Of a DNA stretch of 64,000 nt, positions 16,741-25,608 are shown piece after piece. This DNA comes from Algibacter mikhailovii (lineage in GTDB: Bacteria; Bacteroidota; Bacteroidia; Flavobacteriales; Flavobacteriaceae). The notes under the pieces are model-generated. The model did no database searches. It worked only from the letters and a program-made list of their open reading frames with translations, and was not told the origin of the DNA. A program made the position numbers and the translations under genes. The first letter of the stretch is position 1; every line of letters starts with the position of its first letter. The stretch lies in NCBI RefSeq assembly GCF_014651495.1, contig NZ_BMWZ01000003.1, positions 186,001 to 250,000 of the forward strand, given 5' to 3'.

Positions 16741-18222
16741 ATGCCATTATACCAATCGCAACAAATAAAAATATATAATTCCCTTACGGGAAAAAAAGAG
16801 GTTTTCAAACCCATTAACGAAGGACACATAGGCATGTATGTTTGTGGTCCTACTGTTTATAGCAATGTGCATTTAGGAAACGTAAGAACGTTTATGTCAT
16901 TTGACATGGTATTTCGCTACCTCAAACAATTAGGCTACAAAGTACGATATGTACGTAACATTACAGATGCAGGTCATTTAGAAAATGATGCCGATGCGGG
17001 TGAAGATAAAATCACGAAAAAAGCACGTTTAGAAGAAATAGAACCTATGGAGGTTGTGCAACGCTATACAGTTGACTTTCATAATATTTTAAATGTCTTT
17101 AATTTTTTACCTCCTAGTATAGAACCAACGGCAACAGGTCATATCATTGAACAAATAGAATTAATAAATACAATTATTGCAAATGGCTACGCCTATGAGG
17201 TAAACGGCTCTGTTTACTTTGATGTCCATAAGTTTAATGAAACCAATGATTACGGAAAATTAAGCAAACGTAAACTTGACGATCTTATTCATAACACCAG
17301 GGTGCTTGATGGTCAAAGTGATAAAAAGAATCCGCAAGATTTTGCCCTTTGGAAAAAAGCAGAACCACAGCACATTATGCGTTGGCCATCTCCATGGAGC
17401 GATGGTTTCCCTGGATGGCACCTTGAATGTACAGCCATGAGCACCAAATATTTAGGTGAACGTTTTGATATACATGGCGGAGGAATGGATTTAAAATTCC
17501 CCCATCACGAATGCGAAATCGCTCAGAACGAAGCAGCAAAAGGTGTTTCTCCTGTAAATTATTGGATGCACGCCAATATGTTAGAGTTAAATGGCTCTAG
17601 AATGTCAAAATCTACTGGAAACACAGTCAATCCAGGAGAATTACTTTCTGGCAATAACAAGTTCTTTAGTAAAGCCTATAGCCCAAGTGTTATCCGATTT
17701 TTTAATGCACAATCCTCTTACCGCAGTGTTCTAGATTTAACAGATGATGGTTTATTGGGAAGTGAAAAAGGATTTTATAGATTGATGGATGCAGTCAATC
17801 AATTACCCGCCTTGAAAGCTTCAGGGACATCTTCTATTGATATTGTAGCATGGAAACAAAAATGTTATGATGCCATGAATGATGATTTTAATTCACCTAT
17901 TCTAATAGCACATCTTTTTGAAGCAGCTAAATACATCAATCAAATTAAAGAAGGTCAAGCTTCTATTTCCTCTGATGATTTAAGAACATTCAAGGACACG
18001 ATTAATATTTTTGTTTTTGATGTTTTAGGGCTTGAAAACAATTCTAATTCTGATTCTGGAACAGATAAATTATCAGGAGCGGTTGACGTTTTAATTAAAT
18101 TGCGTCAGGAGGCTAGAGCCAATAAAGATTTTGCGTTATCAGATAAAATCCGGGATGAATTAGCCGAAGTCGGTATTCAGCTTAAAGACGGAAAAGACGG
18201 CACAACATACTCTGTGAACTAA
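16741..18222 (+). CDS. cysS: Cysteinyl-tRNA synthetase
   Basis: The 493-residue class I synthetase shows the zinc Cys in [20 protein letters not shown] (HIGH-type motif HLGN near 46-49), the second zinc region [32 protein letters not shown], and the KMSKS-type motif [15 protein letters not shown] near 285. The helical C-terminal domain (about 360-493) ends [14 protein letters not shown]. It charges tRNA-Cys in the cytoplasm. Length and order are normal for the family. Confidence 0.97.
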   Translation: MPLYQSQQIKIYNSLTGKKEVFKPINEGHIGMYVCGPTVYSNVHLGNVRTFMSFDMVFRYLKQLGYKVRYVRNITDAGHLENDADAGEDKITKKARLEEIEPMEVVQRYTVDFHNILNVFNFLPPSIEPTATGHIIEQIELINTIIANGYAYEVNGSVYFDVHKFNETNDYGKLSKRKLDDLIHNTRVLDGQSDKKNPQDFALWKKAEPQHIMRWPSPWSDGFPGWHLECTAMSTKYLGERFDIHGGGMDLKFPHHECEIAQNEAAKGVSPVNYWMHANMLELNGSRMSKSTGNTVNPGELLSGNNKFFSKAYSPSVIRFFNAQSSYRSVLDLTDDGLLGSEKGFYRLMDAVNQLPALKASGTSSIDIVAWKQKCYDAMNDDFNSPILIAHLFEAAKYINQIKEGQASISSDDLRTFKDTINIFVFDVLGLENNSNSDSGTDKLSGAVDVLIKLRQEARANKDFALSDKIRDELAEVGIQLKDGKDGTTYSVN

Positions 18223-18406
18223 CCTTTTAATTTAGTATACGCTTAGTTCGGGTAAAAAACGTAAAGTTTGGGGTAGAATTGATATATTCTTTAGCCTTTT
18301 AATTTTCTAATTTGCCCATCAATTAGCTTATCTCATCCAGCGGATTCAAATCTTCTAGGAATTATTGAGAATAAGCCAAGGCTAGGACTATTCAAACTAA
18401 ATTAAA

Positions 18407-20293
18407 ATGTTCAAAAAAAACACTGCAATTATACATATAATTGCACTTTCTATTTGCTTCTCATTTACATCCCCTTTAAGTGCTCAAACGCCAGACACCA
18501 ATTCGTTTGTAGAGGCATTTAAAGACTTCCGGAGAAAGGAGAAAAACTTAAGAAAATGGGATGCTCCTGTAATTGCAGACCTAGACCAAGATGGATACTT
18601 AGACCTACTAATCAACGATCATGGCTACGGCATCCAAGTGTGCTGGAACAACAAAGGCAAATATGCTAAACCATATGACATTATTATGGGTGACCTGCAT
18701 GGCGTTTCCGTTGGTGATTTTGATAAAGACGGTGATTTAGAGATTATCATGTCACGGGGTGGTGGTTCAGGAAGTAATGCTAGAAACTCAAAAATGTATC
18801 GGGTAACCAAACAACGTGAATTTGTGGAATTACCAGATTTCAAGGTGCCCCTTGCTCTTATGCGAGGAAGAACTGTAAAATTTATTGACTTAAATAATAA
18901 CGGTGAACTTGATCTTCTAAATTTTGCTTTTCCTGATTTGAAAATGAAAGGTGAAACAGAAAACTATATTTATGAAAATAATGGTTCAGGACAACTTACA
19001 CTTAAATCAACCATACCAGCCTCGAAGGTTAATGGTCAAAAAGCCTTAACTACAGATATTAATGGCGACAACATCATGGATATCATATTATATGGCTATG
19101 ACAATGTCATAGTATATAAAGGTAATGGTGATTTTAGTTTTTCTGATGTTACAAAGAAAGCACTTCCAAATGACCTAGAAAACGTTACCAGCATTGTTGA
19201 AATAGATTATGATAACGATGGAGATTTTGATTTGTTTTTCACAAGAGGTTTAGAATTTCAAAAAGGAGAAACTTTTTTCAATAAAGACACTAATGTATGG
19301 GGGTTCTTTACAAAACGAGGTGCTTTTAAGTTTGATGATTTAGAAACTGGAGATATTCTTAATATTGAAAACTTCCAATCGCAATGGCCTAACAACGATA
19401 CCTATTATATTGGTGAATCTTCATATAAATATGAATTTTCAGGTGAAACGCATTCTGGCAAGGATATTAGATTAGTCAATAGCGATGCTCTTGGCTTTCC
19501 AGATAATGCCAATCACAAAGAACAAACAGGGCATTATATTGGTTATGTTGGTAATGATAAATGGCGACTTTCTGGATTTCTTTGGGCGCCAGCTACTGGA
19601 ATAATTCGTGGCGTAAAAGATTATCCAGAATATAATCATCCCAAAGGACTTAAAGATGTCTTGCTAGAAAATACAGGAGGAAAATTTAAAGAAGTCACCC
19701 AAAAGCTAAATCTATCTAATAAAGAGCACACCATGGCTTCTACGGTAGCAGATTTTGACAATAACGGCTATCAAGATATTCTTGTGATAAGACGCGGCAA
19801 CTTGGTATCCCCAAACGAATCATTAATTTACTTAAATCAAGGCGGCTCTGGATTTAATACATTGAGCAATCATAATATTATTTCAACAGAATTGGGCGCT
19901 ATAGGCATGGCGGTTGAAACTGTTGATTATAATAAAAATGGAAAAATTGATATTGTTATTGGTAACGAACGCGGCAAATGGCATTTATTTAAGAATGAAT
20001 TAGCTTCTGCCAAACAAAACAATTTTATAACCATAGAAGTTAGTAATTCTAAACGAGGTCACGTTAGTCCGCTTGGTGCAGTTGTAGAAGTAAGTTCATG
20101 TAAAAACAAACAATTAAAACGTATTGGATCTTCAGGTTCTCAATACTCACTTAATTATAATACGTTTGCTCATTTTGGTCTTGGAACATGTAGTTCTGGG
20201 ATTAAAGTTAAAGTGACTTATTCTAACGGAGAATCTATTGAACAAACCATTTCAAACATAAACCAAACTGTTCTTATAGGTAAGAAAAATTAA
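18407..20293 (+). CDS. Secreted FG-GAP/VCBS repeat protein with UnbV/ASPIC domain
   Basis: The 628-residue product has a signal peptide (about 1-26, ending PLSAQ) and at least seven calcium-binding DxDxDG-like turns from FG-GAP repeats, for example DLDQDGYLDLLI, DFDKDGDLEIIM, DYDNDGDFDLFF and DFDNNGYQDILV. Such repeats form a beta-propeller. Residues of about 535-625 (ITIEVSNSKRGHVSPLGAVVEV to the end) match the ASPIC/UnbV domain seen in CRTAC1-like proteins. No catalytic site is recognised. It starts the sulfatase locus, 43 bases before a sulfatase gene, and may bind the polysaccharide or a partner. It resembles in plan the 1099-residue lipoprotein of the glucan locus. Confidence 0.8.
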   Translation: MFKKNTAIIHIIALSICFSFTSPLSAQTPDTNSFVEAFKDFRRKEKNLRKWDAPVIADLDQDGYLDLLINDHGYGIQVCWNNKGKYAKPYDIIMGDLHGVSVGDFDKDGDLEIIMSRGGGSGSNARNSKMYRVTKQREFVELPDFKVPLALMRGRTVKFIDLNNNGELDLLNFAFPDLKMKGETENYIYENNGSGQLTLKSTIPASKVNGQKALTTDINGDNIMDIILYGYDNVIVYKGNGDFSFSDVTKKALPNDLENVTSIVEIDYDNDGDFDLFFTRGLEFQKGETFFNKDTNVWGFFTKRGAFKFDDLETGDILNIENFQSQWPNNDTYYIGESSYKYEFSGETHSGKDIRLVNSDALGFPDNANHKEQTGHYIGYVGNDKWRLSGFLWAPATGIIRGVKDYPEYNHPKGLKDVLLENTGGKFKEVTQKLNLSNKEHTMASTVADFDNNGYQDILVIRRGNLVSPNESLIYLNQGGSGFNTLSNHNIISTELGAIGMAVETVDYNKNGKIDIVIGNERGKWHLFKNELASAKQNNFITIEVSNSKRGHVSPLGAVVEVSSCKNKQLKRIGSSGSQYSLNYNTFAHFGLGTCSSGIKVKVTYSNGESIEQTISNINQTVLIGKKN

Positions 20294-20336
20294 ATCTAAT
20301 ATCTGTTAAATATCATTTATAAAATTCTAAAATATT

Positions 20337-21815
20337 ATGGCTAAGATTTCAAAACCAATAAAACTACTTCTCCTTGGAACTTTTATCTCTATAATGAGCT
20401 GTCTAGGCCAACAGGCCAAACCTAATATATTATTCATATTATGTGACGACCTAGGTTATAATGATGTTGGCTTCAATGGATCAACAGATATAACCACACC
20501 AGAATTAGATAAGTTGGCCGACAATGGCACTATCTTTACTTCAGCCTATGTAGCACATCCGTTCTGTGGTCCAAGTAGAGCTTCATTACTAACAGGGCGC
20601 TATTCTCAAGAAATAGGAACCCCATTTAACCTTCATGGAAATTCTAGTAAGAATGACGAAGACAATATGGGTATACCTTTAGAAGAAACATTTATATCCA
20701 AAGTACTAAATGATGCTGGATATTACACTAGCGTTATAGGAAAATGGCATTTAGGAAACTCTCCTAAATACCATCCCAACAAACGAGGTTTTGATAACTT
20801 TTACGGATTTCTAGGTGGAGGTCATGATTACTTTCCAGCCAAATATCAGAAAGAATACGAAAGACAAGTAAATGCCGGAAATAAAAATATTCGCGACTAT
20901 GTTCATCCTTTAGAGCACAATAATAAAACAGTAAAAGAAACCGAATACATAACCGATGCCTTATCTAGAGAGGCCGTTAAAGACATAAAACTGGCTTCTA
21001 AAAATAAAGAACCTTTCTTTATGTATTTATCTTATAATGCGCCTCATGTTCCATTACAAGCCAAAGAAGAAGACCTTGCGATTTTTAAAAATATTGAAAA
21101 TAAAGAACGAAGAACCTATGCTGCTATGGTATATGCAGTAGACAGAGGGGTTGGAAAAATTGTAGACGCCTTAAAAGAAACTAATCAATATAAGAACACC
21201 CTAATTGTTTTTATGAGTGATAACGGCGGAAATTTTAATCATGGTGCTAATAATTCCCCACTCAAAGGAACCAAAGGAGATGCATGGGAAGGCGGTTATC
21301 GCGTACCTATGTTCTTTCATTACCCAAATAAACTAAAAAAAGGTAAGCAATTTGATTATCCTGTGTCTGCTTTAGATTTGTATCCTACGTTTGTCAATCT
21401 AGCCAAGGCAACAATTCCTAAAGGTAAAATATTGGACGGAAAAGACATCATGAACCATGTAACATCAAATACAGACGCACATAAAGACGAAATGATCTAC
21501 TGCTTGCGTTACAGACATGGCCATTGTGATGTTGGAGCTAGAAAAGGAGATTGGAAAATTACACGAGTTGGAAATGAACCATGGCGATTAACAAATATCA
21601 CGGAAGATATAGGTGAAAAGAAAAATGTTGGAGGTAGATATCCTGAAAAATTAAGAGAAATGGTTGTTGAAACCGAAAAATGGACAGAAAGCTTCGTAAA
21701 ACCACTATGGTACTATTCTGCCAAAGATGAAGAATTATGGAATGACGGCAGAATGCCTCAGTATGAAGAGACCTTCACCGTTGATCCACTTATCAATCCT
21801 GCCTCTAAAAAATAA
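20337..21815 (+). CDS. Family S1 sulfatase, lipoprotein
   Basis: The 492-residue protein has a lipoprotein signal (lipobox IMSCLG, Cys about 22) and the sulfatase core KPNILFILCDDLGYNDVGF, whose two Asp bind calcium. The active site is HPFCGPSRASLLTGR with Cys77, the CxPxR form that is oxidised to formylglycine by a maturation enzyme not encoded here. Further conserved parts are GKWHLG and FMSDNGGNFNHG. It would remove sulfate esters from a sulfated polysaccharide or oligosaccharide in the periplasm. The S1 subfamily, and so the sugar, cannot be fixed by eye. A hairpin terminator follows. Confidence 0.92.
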   Translation: MAKISKPIKLLLLGTFISIMSCLGQQAKPNILFILCDDLGYNDVGFNGSTDITTPELDKLADNGTIFTSAYVAHPFCGPSRASLLTGRYSQEIGTPFNLHGNSSKNDEDNMGIPLEETFISKVLNDAGYYTSVIGKWHLGNSPKYHPNKRGFDNFYGFLGGGHDYFPAKYQKEYERQVNAGNKNIRDYVHPLEHNNKTVKETEYITDALSREAVKDIKLASKNKEPFFMYLSYNAPHVPLQAKEEDLAIFKNIENKERRTYAAMVYAVDRGVGKIVDALKETNQYKNTLIVFMSDNGGNFNHGANNSPLKGTKGDAWEGGYRVPMFFHYPNKLKKGKQFDYPVSALDLYPTFVNLAKATIPKGKILDGKDIMNHVTSNTDAHKDEMIYCLRYRHGHCDVGARKGDWKITRVGNEPWRLTNITEDIGEKKNVGGRYPEKLREMVVETEKWTESFVKPLWYYSAKDEELWNDGRMPQYEETFTVDPLINPASKK

Positions 21816-21847
21816 CAGCTGTACAATATACTTCGTGTAAAATTGCC

Positions 21848-21892
21848 AAGGCTTCAAACATTGATTTACTAATTTTTGTTTGAAGCCTTTTT
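21848..21892 (+). terminator. Rho-independent terminator after the first sulfatase
   Basis: AAGGCTTCAAACA (21848-21860) pairs with TGTTTGAAGCCTT (21877-21889) and the T-run continues. It lies about 33 bases after the stop codon and separates this unit from the convergent regulator gene. Confidence 0.85.
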
Positions 21893-22040
21893 AATTCTAT
21901 AAACATTACCTAACTATTAAACCAGAAACAGTTTAATCCCCGACTATATTGCTTAAAATCTAGAGTTACTATTGCCTTACTATTAAGTCTTAGCTGTTTA
22001 ACTAAAAATGTTAAGTGAAATTTATTTGGACATCACTAAG

Positions 22041-22147
22041 AGGCCTCATAAATATTTTTAGACCATAGTAAAACAAAGAAATTCCCCAAATTGATCTATT
22101 TATTATAAATGAATTAAGTCTATCTATTTAAAAATTTATGAGGTCCT
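22041..22147. repeat. Imperfect inverted repeat with about 53-base centre
   Basis: The left arm starts AGGCCTCATAAATATTTTTA (22041-22060) and continues GACC. The right arm (22118-22147), reverse-complemented, starts AGGACCTCATAAATTTTTAA. The two match apart from small gaps over about 24 bases. It could be the relic of a small non-autonomous element or a processing hairpin in the 3' end of the regulator transcript. Confidence 0.45.
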
Positions 22148-22174
22148 ACAGAAAAAAAAACTCCTCAAAAAAAC

Positions 22175-23767
22175 TTAGATTGAATTAATTAAGTTCGTCA
22201 AATTCACACCTCTATTCAAATCCATTTTTTTTCTTAACCTATGACGTGCAACATGGACACTCCCTAGTGATATTCCCAAAAGATAAGCCATTTCTTTCCC
22301 TGAAAAGTTAAGTTTTATTAAAGCACAAAGTTTAAGATCAGCCCCCGACAAATCAGGAATTTTTTGTTGCAAACGTTCATAAAACCCAACATTCTGTTCT
22401 TTAAATCTTGTATTGAATGCATCCCAAAGACTTTCAGATCTCCCCTCAATCATTTTCAACAAAGATTTAGCCTGATGCTCAGAGTTCGAGGATTTAATAA
22501 AATCTATAAGTTTCTTAATTATCTCTTCTTTTTCAATAAGTCTTAAAGTACTCCCAGTTAACTCCTTATTTTTAATGTCAATTAACGCCATTGAGTCTTT
22601 TTCCTTTTTTTGATGTTTCAATGACCTAATCCTAAAAATCACAACAAATCCAAAAATCACAACCACAAATAAAAACACATATAGCAAGTTTCTAAACCGC
22701 AAAACATCTTTTTCTTTGTTTGCCAATTCTAAATTTTTTGAATTTAGTAGTTCTTTCTTTTTAGCCAGCTCGTCCTTATATCTATTCCGTACCGTTAAAA
22801 ACCCTCTATTTCTATCTTTCCGCGGATTTAGATACATATCACTTATAAACTTCGCCTTTTGTTCACTCTCATACGCCTTTTTGTATTCACCCTGTCTGTA
22901 CAATAAATTGGCATATTGCGAGTACACAAAGGATTTATAGAATATATTCTCCCCGGTTTCATCCTCTATTGAAACTGCCTTTTCAAAATACTGCTTAGCA
23001 TCTACATAGCGTTTAAGCCCAATATTTACACCACCAATACGCCCATAAAGAATAATTAAGAAACTTTTTATGAACTTAGCCTTATCCGTATTTTGGCCAG
23101 CATTTTCTAATGCCGAAGCGGCCCATACTAACAAGGTTTTTGCAGCAGCAAGTTCATTAGTCATTTCAAATAAACTGGCCTCTTTCTCAGCAAGAAATAT
23201 TTTATCAAATTTCTCGTTTCTAAAGGTGCTCAATGTCCTACATGAATCTATCTGTGCCTTTAATCCATCATAATTAGAAATTCTCTGATAATACATCATT
23301 AAATTATAATGTGATTGATATAAATCACCAATATCAATTTTACTCTGCTTATAGAGTACCTTATAGTATTTATGCGCCTTCAGAAAGTTGCTACCTGCGT
23401 CTTCATCCTGCTTGTATAAATAAGCCAAAACACCAAGTTCTTCATGCGCCTTCGCTATTAAAACTGAGTCTTGAATTTCTTCAGCCATAAATAGTGCTTC
23501 TCCTGCATGACTAAAAGCCTTACCGTACTCAAATTGACCACGCTCAAATGCACTCAAACGCACTAAACTTTTTATATCTCTTTGGGCTTCACCTTTTTGA
23601 TATGTCTTCTGAAGGGTATTATAGATCGAATCATCTAGGGAATCTGAATAGAATTGCCTCTCATCGGAATACGTTCTAAATTGCTGAGCATGTAAACTCA
23701 CAAAACACATTATGTTAAGTAAATACAATAAGACAATCTTTTGATTATTAATCCTTATAGTATTCAT
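22175..23767 (-). CDS. Membrane TPR protein with C-terminal LuxR-type DNA-binding domain
   Basis: The 530-residue protein has a signal peptide ending SLHAQ (about 28), a run of TPR-like helical repeats (about 45-310), a coiled segment rich in K and E (about 315-355), one transmembrane helix (LLYVFLFVVVIFGFVVIF, about 358-376), a second coiled segment and a C-terminal helix-turn-helix (LSGADLKLCALIKLNFSGKE through SLGSVHVARHRLRKKM, about 470-520). The layout places a sensor in the periplasm and the DNA-binding part in the cytoplasm without a kinase. Such one-component regulators are common beside Bacteroidota sugar loci. It is divergent from the second sulfatase gene and probably controls it. 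Confidence 0.82.
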   Translation of the reverse strand: MNTIRINNQKIVLLYLLNIMCFVSLHAQQFRTYSDERQFYSDSLDDSIYNTLQKTYQKGEAQRDIKSLVRLSAFERGQFEYGKAFSHAGEALFMAEEIQDSVLIAKAHEELGVLAYLYKQDEDAGSNFLKAHKYYKVLYKQSKIDIGDLYQSHYNLMMYYQRISNYDGLKAQIDSCRTLSTFRNEKFDKIFLAEKEASLFEMTNELAAAKTLLVWAASALENAGQNTDKAKFIKSFLIILYGRIGGVNIGLKRYVDAKQYFEKAVSIEDETGENIFYKSFVYSQYANLLYRQGEYKKAYESEQKAKFISDMYLNPRKDRNRGFLTVRNRYKDELAKKKELLNSKNLELANKEKDVLRFRNLLYVFLFVVVIFGFVVIFRIRSLKHQKKEKDSMALIDIKNKELTGSTLRLIEKEEIIKKLIDFIKSSNSEHQAKSLLKMIEGRSESLWDAFNTRFKEQNVGFYERLQQKIPDLSGADLKLCALIKLNFSGKEMAYLLGISLGSVHVARHRLRKKMDLNRGVNLTNLINSI

Positions 23768-23804
23768 ATAGAATAATTTAAGTCATTTTTAAAAAACAAA
23801 CATC

Positions 23805-23853
23805 ATTACAATTGTTAAGTTACATATTACACGAATTATTACAATGTTAAGTT
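23805..23853. promoter_or_regulatory. Two direct repeats in the divergent regulator/sulfatase promoter region
   Basis: ATTACAATTGTTAAGTT (23805-23821) recurs as ATTACAATGTTAAGTT (23838-23853), 33 bases apart, about three helical turns. They sit between the start codons of the TPR-LuxR gene and the sulfatase gene, a natural place for operator sites of that regulator. Regulator binding is inferred. Confidence 0.5.
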
Positions 23854-23949
23854 TATGTAATCCCTAAAATTAGGAATTAATAATGACACAACATAGATTT
23901 ATACATGTCTTTTACAGGCACCGTTAATTTCAGATAAACATTGAATCTA

Positions 23950-25596
23950 ATGAGATTATTCTATTACCTAATTGTTTTTATCAGCATATCTAGCTGCAGT
24001 CAGAAACAAAACTCCATAAAAAAACCAAACATCCTATTCATTGGCATTGACGATTTGCGTCCAGAATTAGGATGTTATGGCTCTGATATAGCTATAAGTC
24101 CTAATCTCGATAAACTTGCCAGTCAAGGTTTACTATTTAACAACGCGTATTGTCAACAAGCTATTTGTGGCCCATCTAGAGCGAGCTTACTCAGTGGAAT
24201 TAGACCGGAAACAAGCGGGGTATTTCATAATTACATAAAATTTCGAGAAGTCAATCCAGATGTAGTCACCTTACCTCAACATTTTATAAACAATGGCTAC
24301 GAAGCCGTTTATACAGGAAAAATTTACCATCATGGAGACTTAGACGATGAGAAATCTTGGAGTAGACTACCAGTAGTAGATAGCATGAATTCAAAAGGTA
24401 TAAAAAAACCTGTAGGCTTTGCTTTAGAAAAAAATATTAAAGAACGTACTGCAACCAAGAAAGAAATGATAGCCAAATATGGTGATGTCGCCAAATATGG
24501 ACTCGCTATGGGGCAGGCCTATGAAAGTGCAGATGTCCCAGATAACACCTATAGAGACGGTTATAACACAGAGTTGGCAATTGCCACTATGAAAGAAATG
24601 GTAGCTAAGGGAGATAAGCCTTTCTTTCTTGGTTTAGGGTTTAACAAACCGCATTTAAATTGGGTGTCTCCAAAAAAATATTGGGATTTATATGACCGAG
24701 AAAAAATAAAGCTATCTACACAAACGGAGAGCCCAATCAATGGCGCAGCAATGGGGTTACATGCGTCATTTGAATTACGTGTACGAAGCGGCATTCCTAA
24801 ACAGGGAAAAATTGATGATGAACTAGCTATAACCTTAAAGCATGCCTATTTGGCCTGCGTAAGTTATGTTGATGCTCAAATAGGAAAAATGATTGCAGCC
24901 CTTGAGGAAGCAGGAGTTAGAGACAATACCATAATAATTATCTGGAGCGACCACGGCTGGCATCTGGGTGATATGGGCATCTGGGGAAAAGCTACCAATT
25001 ATGAAATTGCTACCCGAGTACCTATGATGATATGGACACCAGATATGCCAACAGGTAGTCAAGGAAAAACCACAGATGCCTTAGTAGAATTGATAGACAT
25101 GTACCCTACTTTATCCGATTTAGCTGGTTTAGAAATACCCGCACATGTTGAAGGCACAAGCTATAAAACTTTGATAGATAACCCCAATACTGAATGGAAA
25201 ACAGCGGCTTTTAGTCAATTCCCCTCCCCTGCCTTAAGAGAATGGGGCGGATTTCCAATTAGACCCGCCATGCGAGAAACCTATTTCGGACCTTTACTTA
25301 AAGAAGTTGAAGGAAAAATTAAAACACAACAAGGAAACAAATGGGATAGAGATTTGTTCGAAAATAATTTAATGGGCTATGCAATGCGAACAGAAAATTA
25401 CAGATTTATTGTTTGGAAAGATAGAGCAAACCAAGCAAAAGCCCCCTTGTTTGTAGAGTTATTTGACCACACAACAGATCCAAAAGAAACTAAAAACATT
25501 GCAGAATCAAACCCAGAATTGGTCAATAAATTAATGAACCAATTCAACAAAGGGTGGCAAGAAAATCAAGTAAAAACAGGTGTTAACCAACTATAA
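23950..25596 (+). CDS. Family S1 sulfatase, iduronate-2-sulfatase-like, lipoprotein
   Basis: The protein of about 548 residues has a lipoprotein signal (lipobox SISSCSQ), the metal site NILFIGIDDLRPELGCYG and the active site QAICGPSRASLLSGIRPET, with the formylglycine Cys at about 73. The pattern DDLRPELGCYG with RPET and the late SDHGWHLGDMGIWGKATNYE is that of iduronate-2-sulfatase-like sulfatases. The C-terminal LFDHTTDPKETKNIAE is also typical. It would desulfate a periplasmic saccharide, possibly a uronic acid or related 2-sulfate. The open frame begins at a TTG (23941), but the ATG at 23950 is preferred. FAD oxidoreductase and exported-protein genes follow at 12 and 3 bases. Confidence 0.9.
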   Translation: MRLFYYLIVFISISSCSQKQNSIKKPNILFIGIDDLRPELGCYGSDIAISPNLDKLASQGLLFNNAYCQQAICGPSRASLLSGIRPETSGVFHNYIKFREVNPDVVTLPQHFINNGYEAVYTGKIYHHGDLDDEKSWSRLPVVDSMNSKGIKKPVGFALEKNIKERTATKKEMIAKYGDVAKYGLAMGQAYESADVPDNTYRDGYNTELAIATMKEMVAKGDKPFFLGLGFNKPHLNWVSPKKYWDLYDREKIKLSTQTESPINGAAMGLHASFELRVRSGIPKQGKIDDELAITLKHAYLACVSYVDAQIGKMIAALEEAGVRDNTIIIIWSDHGWHLGDMGIWGKATNYEIATRVPMMIWTPDMPTGSQGKTTDALVELIDMYPTLSDLAGLEIPAHVEGTSYKTLIDNPNTEWKTAAFSQFPSPALREWGGFPIRPAMRETYFGPLLKEVEGKIKTQQGNKWDRDLFENNLMGYAMRTENYRFIVWKDRANQAKAPLFVELFDHTTDPKETKNIAESNPELVNKLMNQFNKGWQENQVKTGVNQL

Positions 25597-25608
25597 AATA
25601 AGAATTAA

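Larger units (their letters stand above)
21816..22174. other. 359-base gap between sulfatase and regulator genes
   Basis: The gap holds the sulfatase terminator at its left and the imperfect inverted repeat at 22041-22147. No open frame of note is seen. Confidence 0.5.

Noticed and set aside
18223-18406. Possible short gene between cysS and the FG-GAP gene
   Set aside because: No frame with a credible start or family feature was seen.
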